A stretch of 64,000 bases of DNA. Source: Tritrichomonas musculus (taxonomy: Eukaryota; Parabasalia; Tritrichomonadida; Tritrichomonadidae). Under the pieces are notes generated by a model. It was given only the letters and a program-made list of their open reading frames with translations, was not told the origin of the DNA and made no database searches. The position numbers and the translations under genes were made by a program. This document shows positions 41,544 to 53,589 of this stretch, one piece after another (positions within the stretch are counted from its first letter, which is position 1; each line of letters starts with the position of its first letter). Location of the stretch: positions 7,658,501-7,722,500 of the forward strand of contig JAPFFF010000005.1 of NCBI GenBank assembly GCA_039105265.1. Reading direction: 5' to 3'.

Positions 41544-42193
41544 CCCATATTTATAAACGTCCATCTAAAATCGCAGAAGAGAACTCTGACACGATTTTTA
41601 AGTTACAAAAAAGCCTTCATATTTTATATTTTGCAACAAATAAGTATAATAATAATATGTTATAAAATATATATTAAATATATTCAAGGTACAAATCTCA
41701 TACGTTATAAATTGAAATAAAGCACGTTAAAATTTTAAGAAAAGAACCCTCACAGAAAAAGTTTAAATTTCAATTGGTGTCAGATTTTAATTTCTGAACT
41801 TTATTTTTTATATTATTCAATTATAAAAATTTTTATATATTTTTTATTTAACATGTCGAGAAATTAAATTAATGTCAAAAAAAATTACGGTTGGGTAACG
41901 TATGAGATTTGTTCCTTAATTTTATATTTTATAAATCTGGCTGAAATAGGGAGACTCTAAATTAAGAAATCTATTCGACCAATTAAAAAGTGCCAATTAT
42001 TTGATAGTAAATCAATAGAAAATCATTATAAAAATAGGCAAATTAATTCAAAAAGTTGTTTTTATTGAAAAAAAGAGATATTTCAAAGATGTAAATTCTT
42101 TTTTGAATTTCTTTATTAAAAGTGGATTTTTTCTGAAAAGTTAAGTGACAGAGGTCTCTTCTGCAATTTTAGACGGACGTTTATAAATATGGG
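41544..42193. mobile_element. TA-flanked TIR element, 650 bp, host of a nested MITE
   Basis: About 49-bp inverted ends start CCCATATTTATAAACGTCC (a few mismatches), each flanked by TA. A second inverted-repeat element (41688-41915) lies inside it. TA duplication suggests a Tc1/mariner-type non-autonomous element. Confidence 0.75.
41688..41915. mobile_element. Nested MITE, 228 bp
   Basis: Inverted ends GGTACAAATCTCATACGTTA with one mismatch. It is the same family as 42205-42443 (shared GGTACAAATC start). It sits within the 650-bp TA element, so it inserted later. Confidence 0.7.
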
Positions 42194-42204
42194 TATATTA
42201 TTAA

Positions 42205-42443
42205 GGTACAAATCCAGTACGTTTAGTAACCGCAATTTTTTTTGTCATTCTCAAAGAATAAGATGATATGTTAAATAAAAAACGATTATTTTCATCCATT
42301 TCATATAACATGTCATAATGTTTATTTAAATTGTAAAATAAGTGTCAAAAACAAACCTAGTCAATTTAAACTTTTTCAGAGACATGCAACTATTCAAATA
42401 ATAAACGTTCTCCTATTCAAAAAATAACGTACTGGATTTGTAC
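42205..42443. mobile_element. MITE, 239 bp, sister of the nested copy
   Basis: Perfect inverted ends GGTACAAATCCAGTACGTT. It starts only 10 bp after the end of the 650-bp element. Target duplication unclear, possibly TA with one mismatched end base. Confidence 0.7.
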
Positions 42444-42532
42444 CATAAAAATATGATAATATTATAATATTATAATATTTGATTTTTCAAAAAATAAGAA
42501 GTTTTTGGAGATCATATAAATATATTTATATA

Positions 42533-42911
42533 CCCTTCTCCCACATAATTTCGCACAAGGGTAATTTTATAAAAGGGTAATTTATATAGAAAAAAGTCCG
42601 TTTATTTTTATAATATTACAAGAAAATGATTTATTTGGGGAAGTTCTTGAGATCGTGAAATATAAACGAAATATGTTTATATATCCTTATTAAAGAATGA
42701 TTGTACAAATTTTCATCGAAATTCGTAAACCTCGATTTTCGTGATATTTAATTATTTCTTCATTCATTAAATTTCAATGCACAATCTCTTTATATTGAAT
42801 TTAAAATCCAAATACTATTATACATTTATGCTAATTATAAACTAGGTTTAAAAAAAATTACCCTTTTATTCTTTTAAAATTACCCTTGTGCGAAATTATG
42901 TGGGAAAAGGG
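42533..42911. mobile_element. TA-flanked MITE, 379 bp
   Basis: About 50-bp inverted ends starting CCCTT(C/T)TCCCACATAATTTC and containing an internal AAGGGTAATTTTA echo, each flanked by TA. Non-coding. Confidence 0.78.
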
Positions 42912-42913
42912 TA

Positions 42914-43346
42914 TACATATATATTATTCAATTATATAAATGTATTTAGTTATTGAGAGTTTTGAGTATCTTTTACAAAGAGATATCTGATTATTTTAGC
43001 TTTTAATATATATTAATAAATATTAACCTATTATTAGGTTATTTGATTTAATATTATAATAAAATTACAGAATATCAAATGAATATGGAAATGAATATAA
43101 ATATAATTCACAAAGTAATACCTAAAACTCAAAGTTATAAAAAAAGTATTACTTATCCATGAGTGACCTATCTCATGCTTTTTATTTTCAGATTCTTCGA
43201 ATCGATAATTGATCTACTTTCTGATATCGATAAATAAATAAACACTGATACCTGAGATCAATTTAAGAGATAGAGAATTTTTATTCACAGCTTTTTATAT
43301 CAGAATTTTCAATTAAACTTTTTCATATTACCATTAAGTTAATTCT

Positions 43347-43392
<46 letters not shown>

Positions 43393-43462
43393 CCTGAATA
43401 ATTCATAATTTTTTTCATATATGAATTTAAAATTCATATATATAAACAATGTCAAAACAAAT
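42914..43462. other. Spacer with a long poly(T) tract
   Basis: An uninterrupted run of about 45 T lies near 43347-43390, downstream of the phosphatase gene on its strand. No gene. Confidence 0.8.
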
Positions 43463-44503
43463 TTAAATTTTTTTTCTTTTCTTCTCAAGCAATTCCAAGT
43501 ATTTCTGATATGCATCATTGTCGAGATACGGTTCTTTTGGCTCAAATGTTGTTACAGTGAAATCAAGATTCTGGTCAAAGTGAGCGACACGGGCCTTGTT
43601 GTTGTGGTACAGTTTAAATTTTGGAGCTGAAAAAATTGTGAAGAAAGATTTATTTGGAAAGAACGGAAATTCGGTTCCCTCTTCTGCAACTTCATGTCCT
43701 CTACAGACCATTTTAAGATTGAATTTTTGAATGAAATATTCAAGTGGCCTCAAACCGAAAGCCACTTTTTCTCTATTTCGTCCGAATTTCCAGTCCTCAA
43801 TTTTTGAATTGGCCTCTGCCCACAAAAAGTCCATAATGATATCGGACTGCTCGCCATAAAACATGGATTCATTATCGAGAGGCTTTTCAATGTCCCTGAT
43901 CTCTTGGAAATCGGTGAGGTGAGGTGAAATTCCACCATGAACACAGAAAATTTTATTATCGATAAGTGCTGCTATTGAGAGCATTTCAAAGGCTCCGTTG
44001 AAGTCATCCCATAAAGTATTTCCTTTTTGGCTGTAGTTTTGGCGGATTTCTGACCTGAAGCCGCAACGTCTGTTGACTAATGAAGTTTCATGATTACCTC
44101 GAATTAGATAAATTTGGTTTGGATAAAGAATTTTGTAGCAAAATAAAAGAATAATCGTTTCTACACTGCGAAAACCACGATCGACGTAATCGCCCAGGAA
44201 TAAATATCTTGTTGTTGGTGGATGGCCACATTTATCAAATATCCGAAGCAGATCATGTAATTGGCCATGAATATCACCAACTAAAGTAATCGGAGCATGT
44301 AATTCTAAAAGACTTGGTTCAGAATGTAAGATATTTGTAACTGAATTTAGTACAAAATTTATTTCTTCTAAAGTCAAGCCTGCTGAGACTGTTATGTATT
44401 TATCTTTTACTGAAAAAATTTTATTGATTATATTTTGCTCAGTTATTTCATTCATTGAAAATGAAAAATTTTGAAAAATTTTAAAATTTTTTTTAATTAA
44501 CAT
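43463..44503 (-). CDS. PPP-family Ser/Thr protein phosphatase (PP1/PP2A-like), 346 residues
   Basis: It contains the metal-binding signature of the PPP family: GDIHGQ (76-81), GDYVDRG (104-110), RGNHE (135-139) and HGGISP (189-194), plus the later HEV (RGHEVAEEGTEF) in place of the usual HQ. The region where PP1 has LLWSDPD...GWGEN is unusual here (FLWAEANSKIEDWKFGRNRE), and SAPNYC is SAPKF, so it is a divergent member; inhibitor and regulator binding may differ. Catalytic residues look intact. The ATG at 44503 has a TCATT 14 bp upstream (44517-44521). A second in-frame ATG at 44455 is also possible. Confidence 0.92.
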   Translation of the reverse strand: MLIKKNFKIFQNFSFSMNEITEQNIINKIFSVKDKYITVSAGLTLEEINFVLNSVTNILHSEPSLLELHAPITLVGDIHGQLHDLLRIFDKCGHPPTTRYLFLGDYVDRGFRSVETIILLFCYKILYPNQIYLIRGNHETSLVNRRCGFRSEIRQNYSQKGNTLWDDFNGAFEMLSIAALIDNKIFCVHGGISPHLTDFQEIRDIEKPLDNESMFYGEQSDIIMDFLWAEANSKIEDWKFGRNREKVAFGLRPLEYFIQKFNLKMVCRGHEVAEEGTEFPFFPNKSFFTIFSAPKFKLYHNNKARVAHFDQNLDFTVTTFEPKEPYLDNDAYQKYLELLEKKRKKI

Positions 44504-44516
44504 TTCATACTATTCT

Positions 44517-44521
44517 AATGA
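44517..44521 (-). promoter_or_regulatory. TCATT initiator-like motif of the phosphatase gene
   Basis: The minus strand reads ATTCATTAG, 14 bp before the ATG at 44503. This favours the upstream start. Confidence 0.4.
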
Positions 44522-47488
44522 ATAACAATAAACTGATAAAACATAATATATAATAGCCAAAATATATTATATACTTGTCTAGAATCTTATAACATTGGTT
44601 TTAAATAATAATTCTAATTGCTTTGCGTTTTAGTGAAAAAGTTCATTTTCATGAAAAAGTGATCATTATCGCTAAATAAACTGGGAGTCAAAAGTCGGAC
44701 CACTTTCAACCTTATATTGGCCTTTTGAGCGGTTATTTAGTTTTTCGTTTTCTCAATTTAGAACACTTTTCCATTCAATTAATGGTCTGAGTTTTGATTC
44801 GTCTCAATTTTGCATTTTTCAATGCAAAAAAAATAAAAAAATTGAATAAAAAGATGAAAAGAAATGTCTTCCATCATTTAATCCAAGTAAGAATTTGCTA
44901 AAAAGTGTTCCAAAATATCAGAGAAATTAAAATTTATATTTGCGCCTTTCCGATTGAATAAAAATTTTTTGAGAAATTTTCAAAATTATGTAATATTTTG
45001 GTGCTTAATGGTTAAAAATAGAAAATATTGATAATTTTATGGAATAAATGAACAATTTGGAAATAGAAATCGTGATATTTAAAGAGAATTTCGCAAATAT
45101 TTATTTTCTCCTAATTTTGGAAAAATGCGTTTTTCGAGATGTAATTTTTGTGTATTTTGAGATTTATTGCATTTTAGGCAATATATTCTAATATTTTTTT
45201 CAATCATCTTGCGGTATTTTGGAAAGAAAATTTATCATATAATCAAATATTGTTGGCTGTGTTGTTGTATTAGATCATCAAACTCTACAGCAGATGCATT
45301 TAGTTAAGCGACATTTTCAAACAAGAGTTTAAATTTTCCAAATTCAAATTATAACTCATTTATTCAATTTTTTTAAAAAAAAAAATGAGAAGTATAGTTA
45401 TGTTAGTTTTGAAGGAAAATCTGACAAAAAGACGTTAAGGAAAAAATCTATTTTATTTGCTTTTTTTCCAGCAACAAATGAATAATTTGATTTTTTAAGT
45501 AATAGCAAATTATCAACAAACTAACATGAATTAAAATAACCGATGAAATGAACGTTTATAAATTCATACAAAAAGATATCAGATTTGATGATCAAAAATA
45601 AAAGTCAATTAAAACAATTAATTTTATGATTTGCGTGTTTAAAACAGATTAATTTAACAATATTCGGTATTTTTAGCCTATTCTAAATCGCTGGCGATGA
45701 GATAGTTTGAATAAATAGTTTTTTTTTTATAATCATTTTTATTTTGATAATATTTACTTAAATATCTATTGTTTCTTTATCCAATTAACTAAATTTTAAT
45801 CATATAGTAATTACATATTTAAACATACCACCACTTTCCAATTGACAATATTTTGCTTCCAGAAAACTTAAATTTGGAAATTGTTTTAATTCATATGTTT
45901 CGTCTATCCTGCTATCAATAACAAGATAAAAAAAATAAGATTTATAATGAATATGAGGTATTGTTTTGTGTTATGAAGAAAATTTTGATTATGAAAGAAG
46001 TGATGTGTTTTAACAGCTCATTTCTTGAAAATGTCGAAATAAAATTGATTTAAAAGAAAAATTCTTAAATGATTAATTGATTTTTTAAAATAAGTATCAA
46101 AATAGATTAATAATCTTTTAAATAAATATGAGAAAGAAAATAAATGCCAAAACGCATTGAAAACCTATACTTTTGCATCTTTTATATAAGTTTATTGAAT
46201 TTTAGAAAAAAGTGAATTTTTCTCAAGACAAAGTAAGTTTCATCTATATAATTTTATATTTAATAATATTATACTATTGAGCATATAATTTTCACCTTAA
46301 ATATCAATATTCCAGAAATTTTTGCTTCCAAGAAGCAATCAATTAAAAACACGTTTTTTCATTTTTATTATTACAGGGATTTAAAAAAGTGATATTATGC
46401 TAGTATCTTATTTCAAAACCATGCGTATTATATTTTTTGCTATGCAGTTTTTATTTTTTCTGTTATAAAATTGAACAATTCATTTTCGATGACTTTTTTA
46501 AAAAACCCAGCAATTTTCATATATATTGAGAATTATGAAATGCTGATAATAGAAATATATATAATGAATGATAATCTTATATTTACATTGCTTTTTCTAA
46601 AAAAAATATAGGGTGTTCCACTTAAGTGTAGCATCTCAAAGTAGGAGTAAAAATGAACAACAATTTTATGCTTATGTGAAAATATATAACTTTATAAGAA
46701 TATTTCATATTTTAGTTATTTGCCATAAAAGTGACATTGTAAATTATATTCAACTTTTTAATAGTAAATAATTTTTTTTTTACAAAAAAATATTTTTTGA
46801 ATATCAAAAAATTATTGTATTGTTAATTTATTTTTAATATCTCTATCTCAGTTAAATATTACTCTGTGAAATTATAAAATATCTATATATATATCAACTA
46901 AAGTAAAGTTAAAAGTAATGTTTATGTTAATCAAAATACTTTGATTATTCCAATAATCTAACAATTATAAGATAAGATGAAAAACGCATAAATATTAACG
47001 TATTTTTTGATGTTCATTGAATAATTTCATATGCTATTATTCTAAATTAGGATCAATGAAATATAACAATATTTCAGACTTTATTAATTCTAAAAATGAT
47101 ACTTTCTTTTTTAGAAAATATTAATGTAATATGATACTCTGATTTTAAAATTGTTTTCTCACAATAAAATATAAACGTACTCAAATTGAAAATCGCAATT
47201 TTAAACGACAAGTCGCAAATCATCAAGATGAAGAAATTATTATATAATAGCATTTTAAAATTTAGTAGGTTATAAATTTCTTTTTAATATGTTTGTTTTA
47301 TATTTTATCAATTAATATGAATAGAAATTGTAACTTTAATTTTTATTTAATTCAAAACGAATACGTTTATTTTTACTTCATCCGGATAAATCAAAAAGTT
47401 CCTTAGATGAAGTGGTGGATTCTCAGAAAGCTCCGATCAGTTCTCTGAAAATCAATTGGCTATTTGCAAAAATAAAAGTGTATTGATA
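44522..47488. other. 3-kb gene-less AT-rich region
   Basis: I recognise no gene. One 41-bp segment (45400-45440) recurs in the same orientation at 54751-54791. The string GGGTGTTCCACTTAAG at 46612 resembles a solitary transposon end, but no partner end was found. Confidence 0.55.
45400..45440 (+). repeat. 41-bp dispersed direct repeat, copy 1
   Basis: Starts ATGTTAGTTTTGAAGGAA and ends GACGTTAAGG. Identical to 54751-54791. Nature unknown; possibly a fragment of a dispersed element. Confidence 0.8.
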
Positions 47489-47498
47489 TCACTTCATT
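47489..47498 (+). promoter_or_regulatory. TCACTTCATT initiator-like motifs of the transposase gene
   Basis: Adjacent TCACT and TCATT directly before the ATG at 47500. The transposase gene carries host-type start signals. Confidence 0.4.
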
Positions 47499-47499
47499 A

Positions 47500-49017
47500 A
47501 TGTATCCGAAGTTTCCTCAGCAGCTAGGGAAAAAGCAATTCAAACCTCCTCAACCAATGATAGGTTCATTTCGAGGAACTCCTGATGAGACCAATGCTTT
47601 CAATGAATTAATAAAACAAAACACTTTTATTTTTGCAAATACTTTTATTGAGCAAGTTGGTTTCTTGTGTGAAAATTTAAGAACCGAAACAATGCAAGTA
47701 AAGTATCGGCAAATAGGAGACGTTTTTGCCATTTCTAGGCAAAAAGCTAGAAAGCTACATATGAAATTTAAAAGAGGAGTTGGTCGTGATGGAAGACCAC
47801 CTTGCTTAACTCAAGAAGAATTCAACATATTAGAAAAAGAAATAAAGAGAATGCATTCATTATCAATTTACCCAACTATAAACCAAATAACAAAATTTAT
47901 ATATACAACTTTTAACAAATACATTTATGTTGATACTATACGTCATATGATAAGTATAAAATTCTCAGATATGTTCAAAAGCTGTGTAGGAATTGCTTTA
48001 GAAGATAAAAGATTTAAAGTATCTATTCAAGATATTGAAAATAATTTGAATACTTTACGAAAAGAAATTCAGGACGTTCCTATCGACTTTATTTTTAATT
48101 TAGATGAGATGGGAACGTCTGAATATGAAGATTCAAGGCAACAAATAGTGATTGTTCCTGCAAGCTATCAGTATAAAACAGCTCCATACTCCATTACAAG
48201 AGCAGAAAAACACTCAACATGCTTGGCCTGCATCAATCCTTCTGGAATTGTATGCAGGCCACAGTATGCTGTACAAAGAACCAGTTACGATAGTGAATTA
48301 TTGAACTACCTAAATCCTGATGAAGTCCAAATAGTCCACACAGAGTCTGGATATGTAAATGCCGAATCATTTACATATTGGATTTATACTTGCTTCTTAC
48401 CTGAGCTACACAAATTGAGAAATAAATATTCATATGCAGGGAAAGCAGTTTTAATTATGGATAACTGCTCTTCTCACATCACATCAATTAAAAACATAAA
48501 TTTACTAGAAGAGAATTTAGTAATACATCTTTTGGTTCCTCACAGTTCTCACTTAACACAACCGCTAGATTTAAATGTTTTCGGTTCGACCAAGCAATTC
48601 ATGTCAAATTATAGATACATTGATAATCTTTCAAGACAAAGTAATCAAATAATTAAAATTCATTGCTCATTAAGACAGGCTACTACTCAATATCACTGCC
48701 GTGCAGCTTTTAGATCAATAGGTATTACAACAAAAATAATATTTGAAAACAATTATATAAAAATTCTGGCTACTTATAATTTTAATCTAATCACACGTAT
48801 AAAGGAATATTCAATACCTCATATTCTCAATTTAATTGAAACGAACTCACAACTCACACCAATTCAATCTTATATTTATTCTAATTATGTTCGAAATCAA
48901 AACTCAAATAACAGTTTAAATAGAAGTTACAGAATCACACTTCCATCTTTTGGCAAGAAAGAAGGCCAAAATCATATTCCAATGCCTCTGATATTCACTA
49001 AAAAATCTAATTCCTAA
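47500..49017 (+). CDS. pogo-like (DDE_1, Tc1/mariner superfamily) transposase, 505 residues
   Basis: An N-terminal helix-turn-helix region (QIGDVFAISRQKARKLHMKF, 71-90) is followed by a second DNA-binding-type helical part. The catalytic core has NLDEMG (Asp202), IMDNCSSH (Asp321) and LVPHSSHLTQPLDLNVFG (Asp357), a DD35D triad matching the pogo motif 'P.H.SHLLQPLD..VFG'. The frame is intact and full length, so it may be active or recently active. I found no matching terminal inverted repeats close by, so the element's ends are undefined. TA-flanked non-autonomous elements nearby (14123, 41544, 42533, 51464) could be mobilised by such an enzyme, but no shared ends prove it. Confidence 0.88.
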   Translation: MYPKFPQQLGKKQFKPPQPMIGSFRGTPDETNAFNELIKQNTFIFANTFIEQVGFLCENLRTETMQVKYRQIGDVFAISRQKARKLHMKFKRGVGRDGRPPCLTQEEFNILEKEIKRMHSLSIYPTINQITKFIYTTFNKYIYVDTIRHMISIKFSDMFKSCVGIALEDKRFKVSIQDIENNLNTLRKEIQDVPIDFIFNLDEMGTSEYEDSRQQIVIVPASYQYKTAPYSITRAEKHSTCLACINPSGIVCRPQYAVQRTSYDSELLNYLNPDEVQIVHTESGYVNAESFTYWIYTCFLPELHKLRNKYSYAGKAVLIMDNCSSHITSIKNINLLEENLVIHLLVPHSSHLTQPLDLNVFGSTKQFMSNYRYIDNLSRQSNQIIKIHCSLRQATTQYHCRAAFRSIGITTKIIFENNYIKILATYNFNLITRIKEYSIPHILNLIETNSQLTPIQSYIYSNYVRNQNSNNSLNRSYRITLPSFGKKEGQNHIPMPLIFTKKSNS

Positions 49018-51461
49018 TTTTTATGCATTTTCTACTAATTAATAAAAAAATACTCTTTTTATGTTTTTCTTTTTGCTATTTTTTTTTTTTTCTCATATTG
49101 AAATGCAATATATTTCAGAGTAGATAGAAAAAGAATTGGCTGAAAGTTTTTTAATAGTTTTTTGTCTATAGATTAATTAATTGATAACTAACAGAAATTT
49201 AGTTTTTTATCAATTTTGGCTCGCCCAAAAGAAAGTTATAATGTAATCATTATAATATGTGATTTCATTAAAACCTATGAAATTTTATTTCTAATAAGCA
49301 CAATCATTCATAATATCATATGATTATTATTTTTCACTTGATATTTTAAATTAAATCAGGAGCATTTCACAAAAAAAAATAGAAAATATTTATTATTTTT
49401 TGGATTTTATGAAATAAATGGCTTATAACTTTTTTTCTATTCCGCCCGGTCCTTTTATTTTAACATATTATCTTTAGCATTGTGTGAATATATTTATGTT
49501 AAAATTTTAAGATTTATACATTTTTTATTTCTTAAAAAAAAGATGATATATTTTTTTTTTTCAATATGAAAAAACGATTAAAAAGCTTTCAAAATTCAAT
49601 AAATATGGCATCAATTTCATTTTGGAAGAATAAACAAAATTATTTTTCATAAATTCTTTTGTTTTTGCTTTTTAAAGAAGAAAAATGAAAAAATATAATT
49701 ATAATTCCTATTATGAATGCTATCATATTAAATGAAATGAGATTTGCAACCTAATTGCCTTATTTTGTAGTTTTTTCTGATATTTATCTATGCATATATA
49801 AATTTAATGATTTTTTATGAATATATTTTCCATTTGGGATTTTGGTATCAATTTTAAATATTAAAAAATTCATTTATAAGTTAACTTCTTTTGATTATAT
49901 GAATAAGCACTTTTTATTTTAAGTCAATGACATATTTTTATGTTTTTTAAGATTTTAATTAATTAAAATAAAGCTGAAATATTTTTCATATGTTATTCAT
50001 AGAAATTTTGAAAACATCTTTCAAAAATAATATTTTGAATAAATTTTATATGCGTTTTAAATGCATTCAAATATAAATTCTTAAATATAATAAAATTGAG
50101 CGAGGAAATTTATTTATAAATAGTATTTTAAAATAGAAAATAAATTTTATTATTATAATAATAATGTAAAATGAAAAAAATTTCAGCACAATTTTCATAT
50201 ATTTCTAAAATCAACTTTTTTTTTAATTTTTTTTGAATAGTTTTATTTTAATATTATTTTTTCTTCATGAATATACAAATTTGTGATATTTGTAATATAT
50301 CTATATTTGCATATTAATATGATATTTTAGAAATATTTATTAATTTTTTGATGCATCTGTTCTTTTTAACTTTTATTGGCAAATATGTTTTTTTTTTTTG
50401 TATTAAAAAGAATATATCTTAATTAGTCAACTGTTTTTTTGTAAATTAAATGAGTCCAAAAACAATTAATGATCTAAAATATTCTTTAGTCATATTAGCC
50501 TGTATGGATCTTCTAAGTATGATTATATTTTTCACTTTTTTCAAAAAATTTCAAACATACTTAAAATTTTATTTGATAGATTTCTTGGCCAATATAGATG
50601 AAATTTCATTTTAATGTATACTCATATTATTAATATCAAATAACAATGCTATGTTTAAAATATCTCAACACCGGGCGTTTTGTACGATATTTTTCTCTCT
50701 AAAGTGAAATGAACGAAATTACTATTTTTTTTATAATATTTAAACTTATCTTACTACATATCAATTTAAATATAATATAATATTATACCATCAAAAAATA
50801 TAATAATTTATTTAAGTTAAAATTACACAATATCTTTATTCGTCGAATTATGAAAGTTTTATTTTATAACTTTTCACATCATTTCCCAGTCGTGTGGTAC
50901 TAATTTCTCTAATTTGATCATTTCAATATGTTAGTTTCTTACTGAACTTTAAATTCATCTATTTTAAAATTCAGAAATATTTTTATTTCAATTTTCCATC
51001 TACTCTTATATTTCTAATATCATCATTCATTCTAAGCAAGAAAAAATGTTAGGATCCCGCATTGGATACCCAATAAAGAACATTTTTCTCAAGAAGAAAA
51101 CAAGAATTTTCACATTTTTTGGAAAAAATAATATTTAATCTTTTTTTTTCTTTTTCAAACCTCGAAAATTATAATTTTTAAAACTATTTTTAACCCATTC
51201 AAAGCATATTTTACTAAATTATAAAAATAAGTTTTTTTCTTTATAAATTTAAACAAAATTTTCATTTTGAGAGAAATTGTTTATATTTTGAATGGAAAAA
51301 GTTATATGAACCCTACTTTCTTAACTCTAAACCCACTTTTTCATGGTACTATATACATATAAATATCAATTATTAAAATAGATATTTGGATTTTAAATTA
51401 ATATAATTAATTATATAATATTTAAATATAGCAAATATATGCAAAAAGCTTTTTATATATA
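49018..51461. other. 2.4-kb gene-less region
   Basis: Apart from the possible TIR element at 49443-50677, only AT-rich sequence without recognisable genes. Confidence 0.55.
49443..50677. mobile_element. Possible TIR element, 1.2 kb
   Basis: The 8-mer CGCCCGGT (49443) and its complement (50670-50677) stand out in AT-rich DNA. Inside them the arms are alignable with gaps (ATTTTAA.CATA, then AGCATTGT). No target duplication or transposase seen. Tentative. Confidence 0.35.
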
Positions 51462-51463
51462 TA

Positions 51464-53105
51464 GTAGAGTCGGTTTGGGACGAGAACGTCGGTTTGGAAA
51501 GGAGAACACTTAACTTTTTTAAAAATAAAATTTTATAAATTGAATTAAAAATAATCGTTTTCATATTTATTTTCGCTTATTTCTTCATGAATAAACATTT
51601 TTAGATCACCATACTTTATAAATATTATTTATATTTAATATTATATTCATATAAATAGTTAATTCAAAAATAGCTCAAAATATGTTAATTATATCTGATA
51701 TTGAAAATAAATTATATGCTCATGGCATCAGCATATTTAGAAAGGATTCGAATCATATTTTGCAATAATTTATTTATAATTGAATTTGGTTGAGGATATT
51801 TGCAAATATTTGATTTATTTATATAAATTTTAATTGGTCTTAAAATGGTAGCATTTTCTTGTAATAAATGAATAAAATCTTTTTTAAAAAGGAAAATAAT
51901 ATTTTGCTCATTCAAAATAATAATATAGTAATAATAACTATTGTATATAAGCAAAACATAATAGTATAAAATTATATCAAATTTTAGGTTATAAATTGGA
52001 ATAAAAGTATTAACGTTGTTCTTCTCTTTCTGTTAACATTAGTTAATCAGAACGCGAATATCACATTTAGAGCTATCTATTATTATTATATCTATAGTTT
52101 ATTTTTTGAATCATTAAAAAATGAGATTTTTAAAAGTCTTTTTTTGTTTGAATAAGTTGAAAATATTGGAAAAAACAATTTTTTTCTTTAACAAAACATG
52201 ATGAAAGTCAAATAAATAAAATAAAATTATTAATTTTCTGTAATATCTTATGGTTCATACATTAAATTGATATTTATTACATATTTTATATCAATGCTCA
52301 ATGATTGGAAAAATGTTTTCATGAACTGATTTCGAATGATAAAAGTCTTCATTTATGCTACATAATAGTTGCTCATTGTTATAACGATTTTGTTTCATGT
52401 TCATTCAAGGATTGGTGTTGAAAAATATGATATATCACTTTTTTAAAAAAAGCTCTTTTTCATAAAAAAGAATACAAAAGAGTTCAAACCAATTTTGATT
52501 CATCATCAATATTTGACAATATATCAATATTTTAATATAATTTCCATATAATCTTATTATTCTTGATTTTAACACCATTTTTTTAAAATCCCGCCAAAAA
52601 TATAAAATGATCGAAAAAATACAGCCAAACAAAAAATTAATAATCTTAATGCAGTATTGTTTTCTACATTTTGTTTCTTATATGACAAAACAAAATAAAG
52701 GTTAAGAATTTGATATTCGTCAAGAAATCGATGATTTTGAAATCATTATAAAAGCACGAATAAAATTGCATTGAGTAGTAATGAATTAATTATAATTAAA
52801 ATATATCAATATATATCATATAATGAAGATTATTAATATGTTTTTTTTTATGATTTTGTATTTTTCAACATCAGATATAATTAACATATTTTGAGCTATT
52901 TTTGAATTAACTATTTATATGAACATAATATTAAATATAAATAATATTTATAAAGTATGATGATCTAAAAATGTTTATTCATGAAGAAATAAGCGAAAAT
53001 AAATATGAAAACGATTATTTTTAATTCAATTTATAAAATTTTATTTTTAAAAAAGTTAAGTGTTCTCCTTTCCAAACCGACGTTCTCGTCCCAAACCGAC
53101 TCTAC
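51464..53105. mobile_element. 1.64-kb TA-flanked long-TIR element
   Basis: Arms of about 244 bp (51464-51707 and 52862-53105) are close reverse complements, starting GTAGAGTCGGTTTGGGACGA. Both ends are flanked by TA (51462-51463, 53106-53107). A tandem CGGTTTGG motif lies near the tips. The interior has no convincing ORF. TA duplication supports a Tc1/mariner/pogo-type origin. Confidence 0.85.
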
Positions 53106-53107
53106 TA

Positions 53108-53589
53108 TATGATATTCATTTTTTAGCATTCAATTAAATTCTTACAGATACAAATTTATAAAATATATTATTTAAAATAATAAATAAATTAAATATTATC
53201 TATTTTTATATTTAAAAATATATCAATAAAATTAAATAATAATATAAACACTTTAAATATCTTATAAATTATAGGATATAATTATTTTGAAAAAAAAGAT
53301 TTGAGATAAAAAAATTAAGAAAATAATTTATCAAACACAGCCAAAATAAAACAGAAAAAATTAATTTGAGATAAAAAGTTCAAAATTTTAAAAAATGAAA
53401 GGAAAAAAATATGTCAGAGAAATTTGAAAAGAAAAATGGTGGTCTGCCTTTGATTTTAAGTTTACTTTATCTCAAAAAAAATTTTTTTTTATAAAAAGGT
53501 CTATTGAATGACCGTCGCCCACTTTCTTCTATCGTCATCCACTTTTTAACGATACTATAGTTGAAATGAAGCAAATAAGCAAGTTTTAA
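53108..53589. other. Gene-less spacer
   Basis: AT-rich, no gene or repeat recognised. Confidence 0.6.

Noticed and set aside
46612-46640. Transposon end GGGTGTTCCACTTAAG
   Set aside because: It resembles some mariner-type ends, but no complementary partner was found in the following kilobases.
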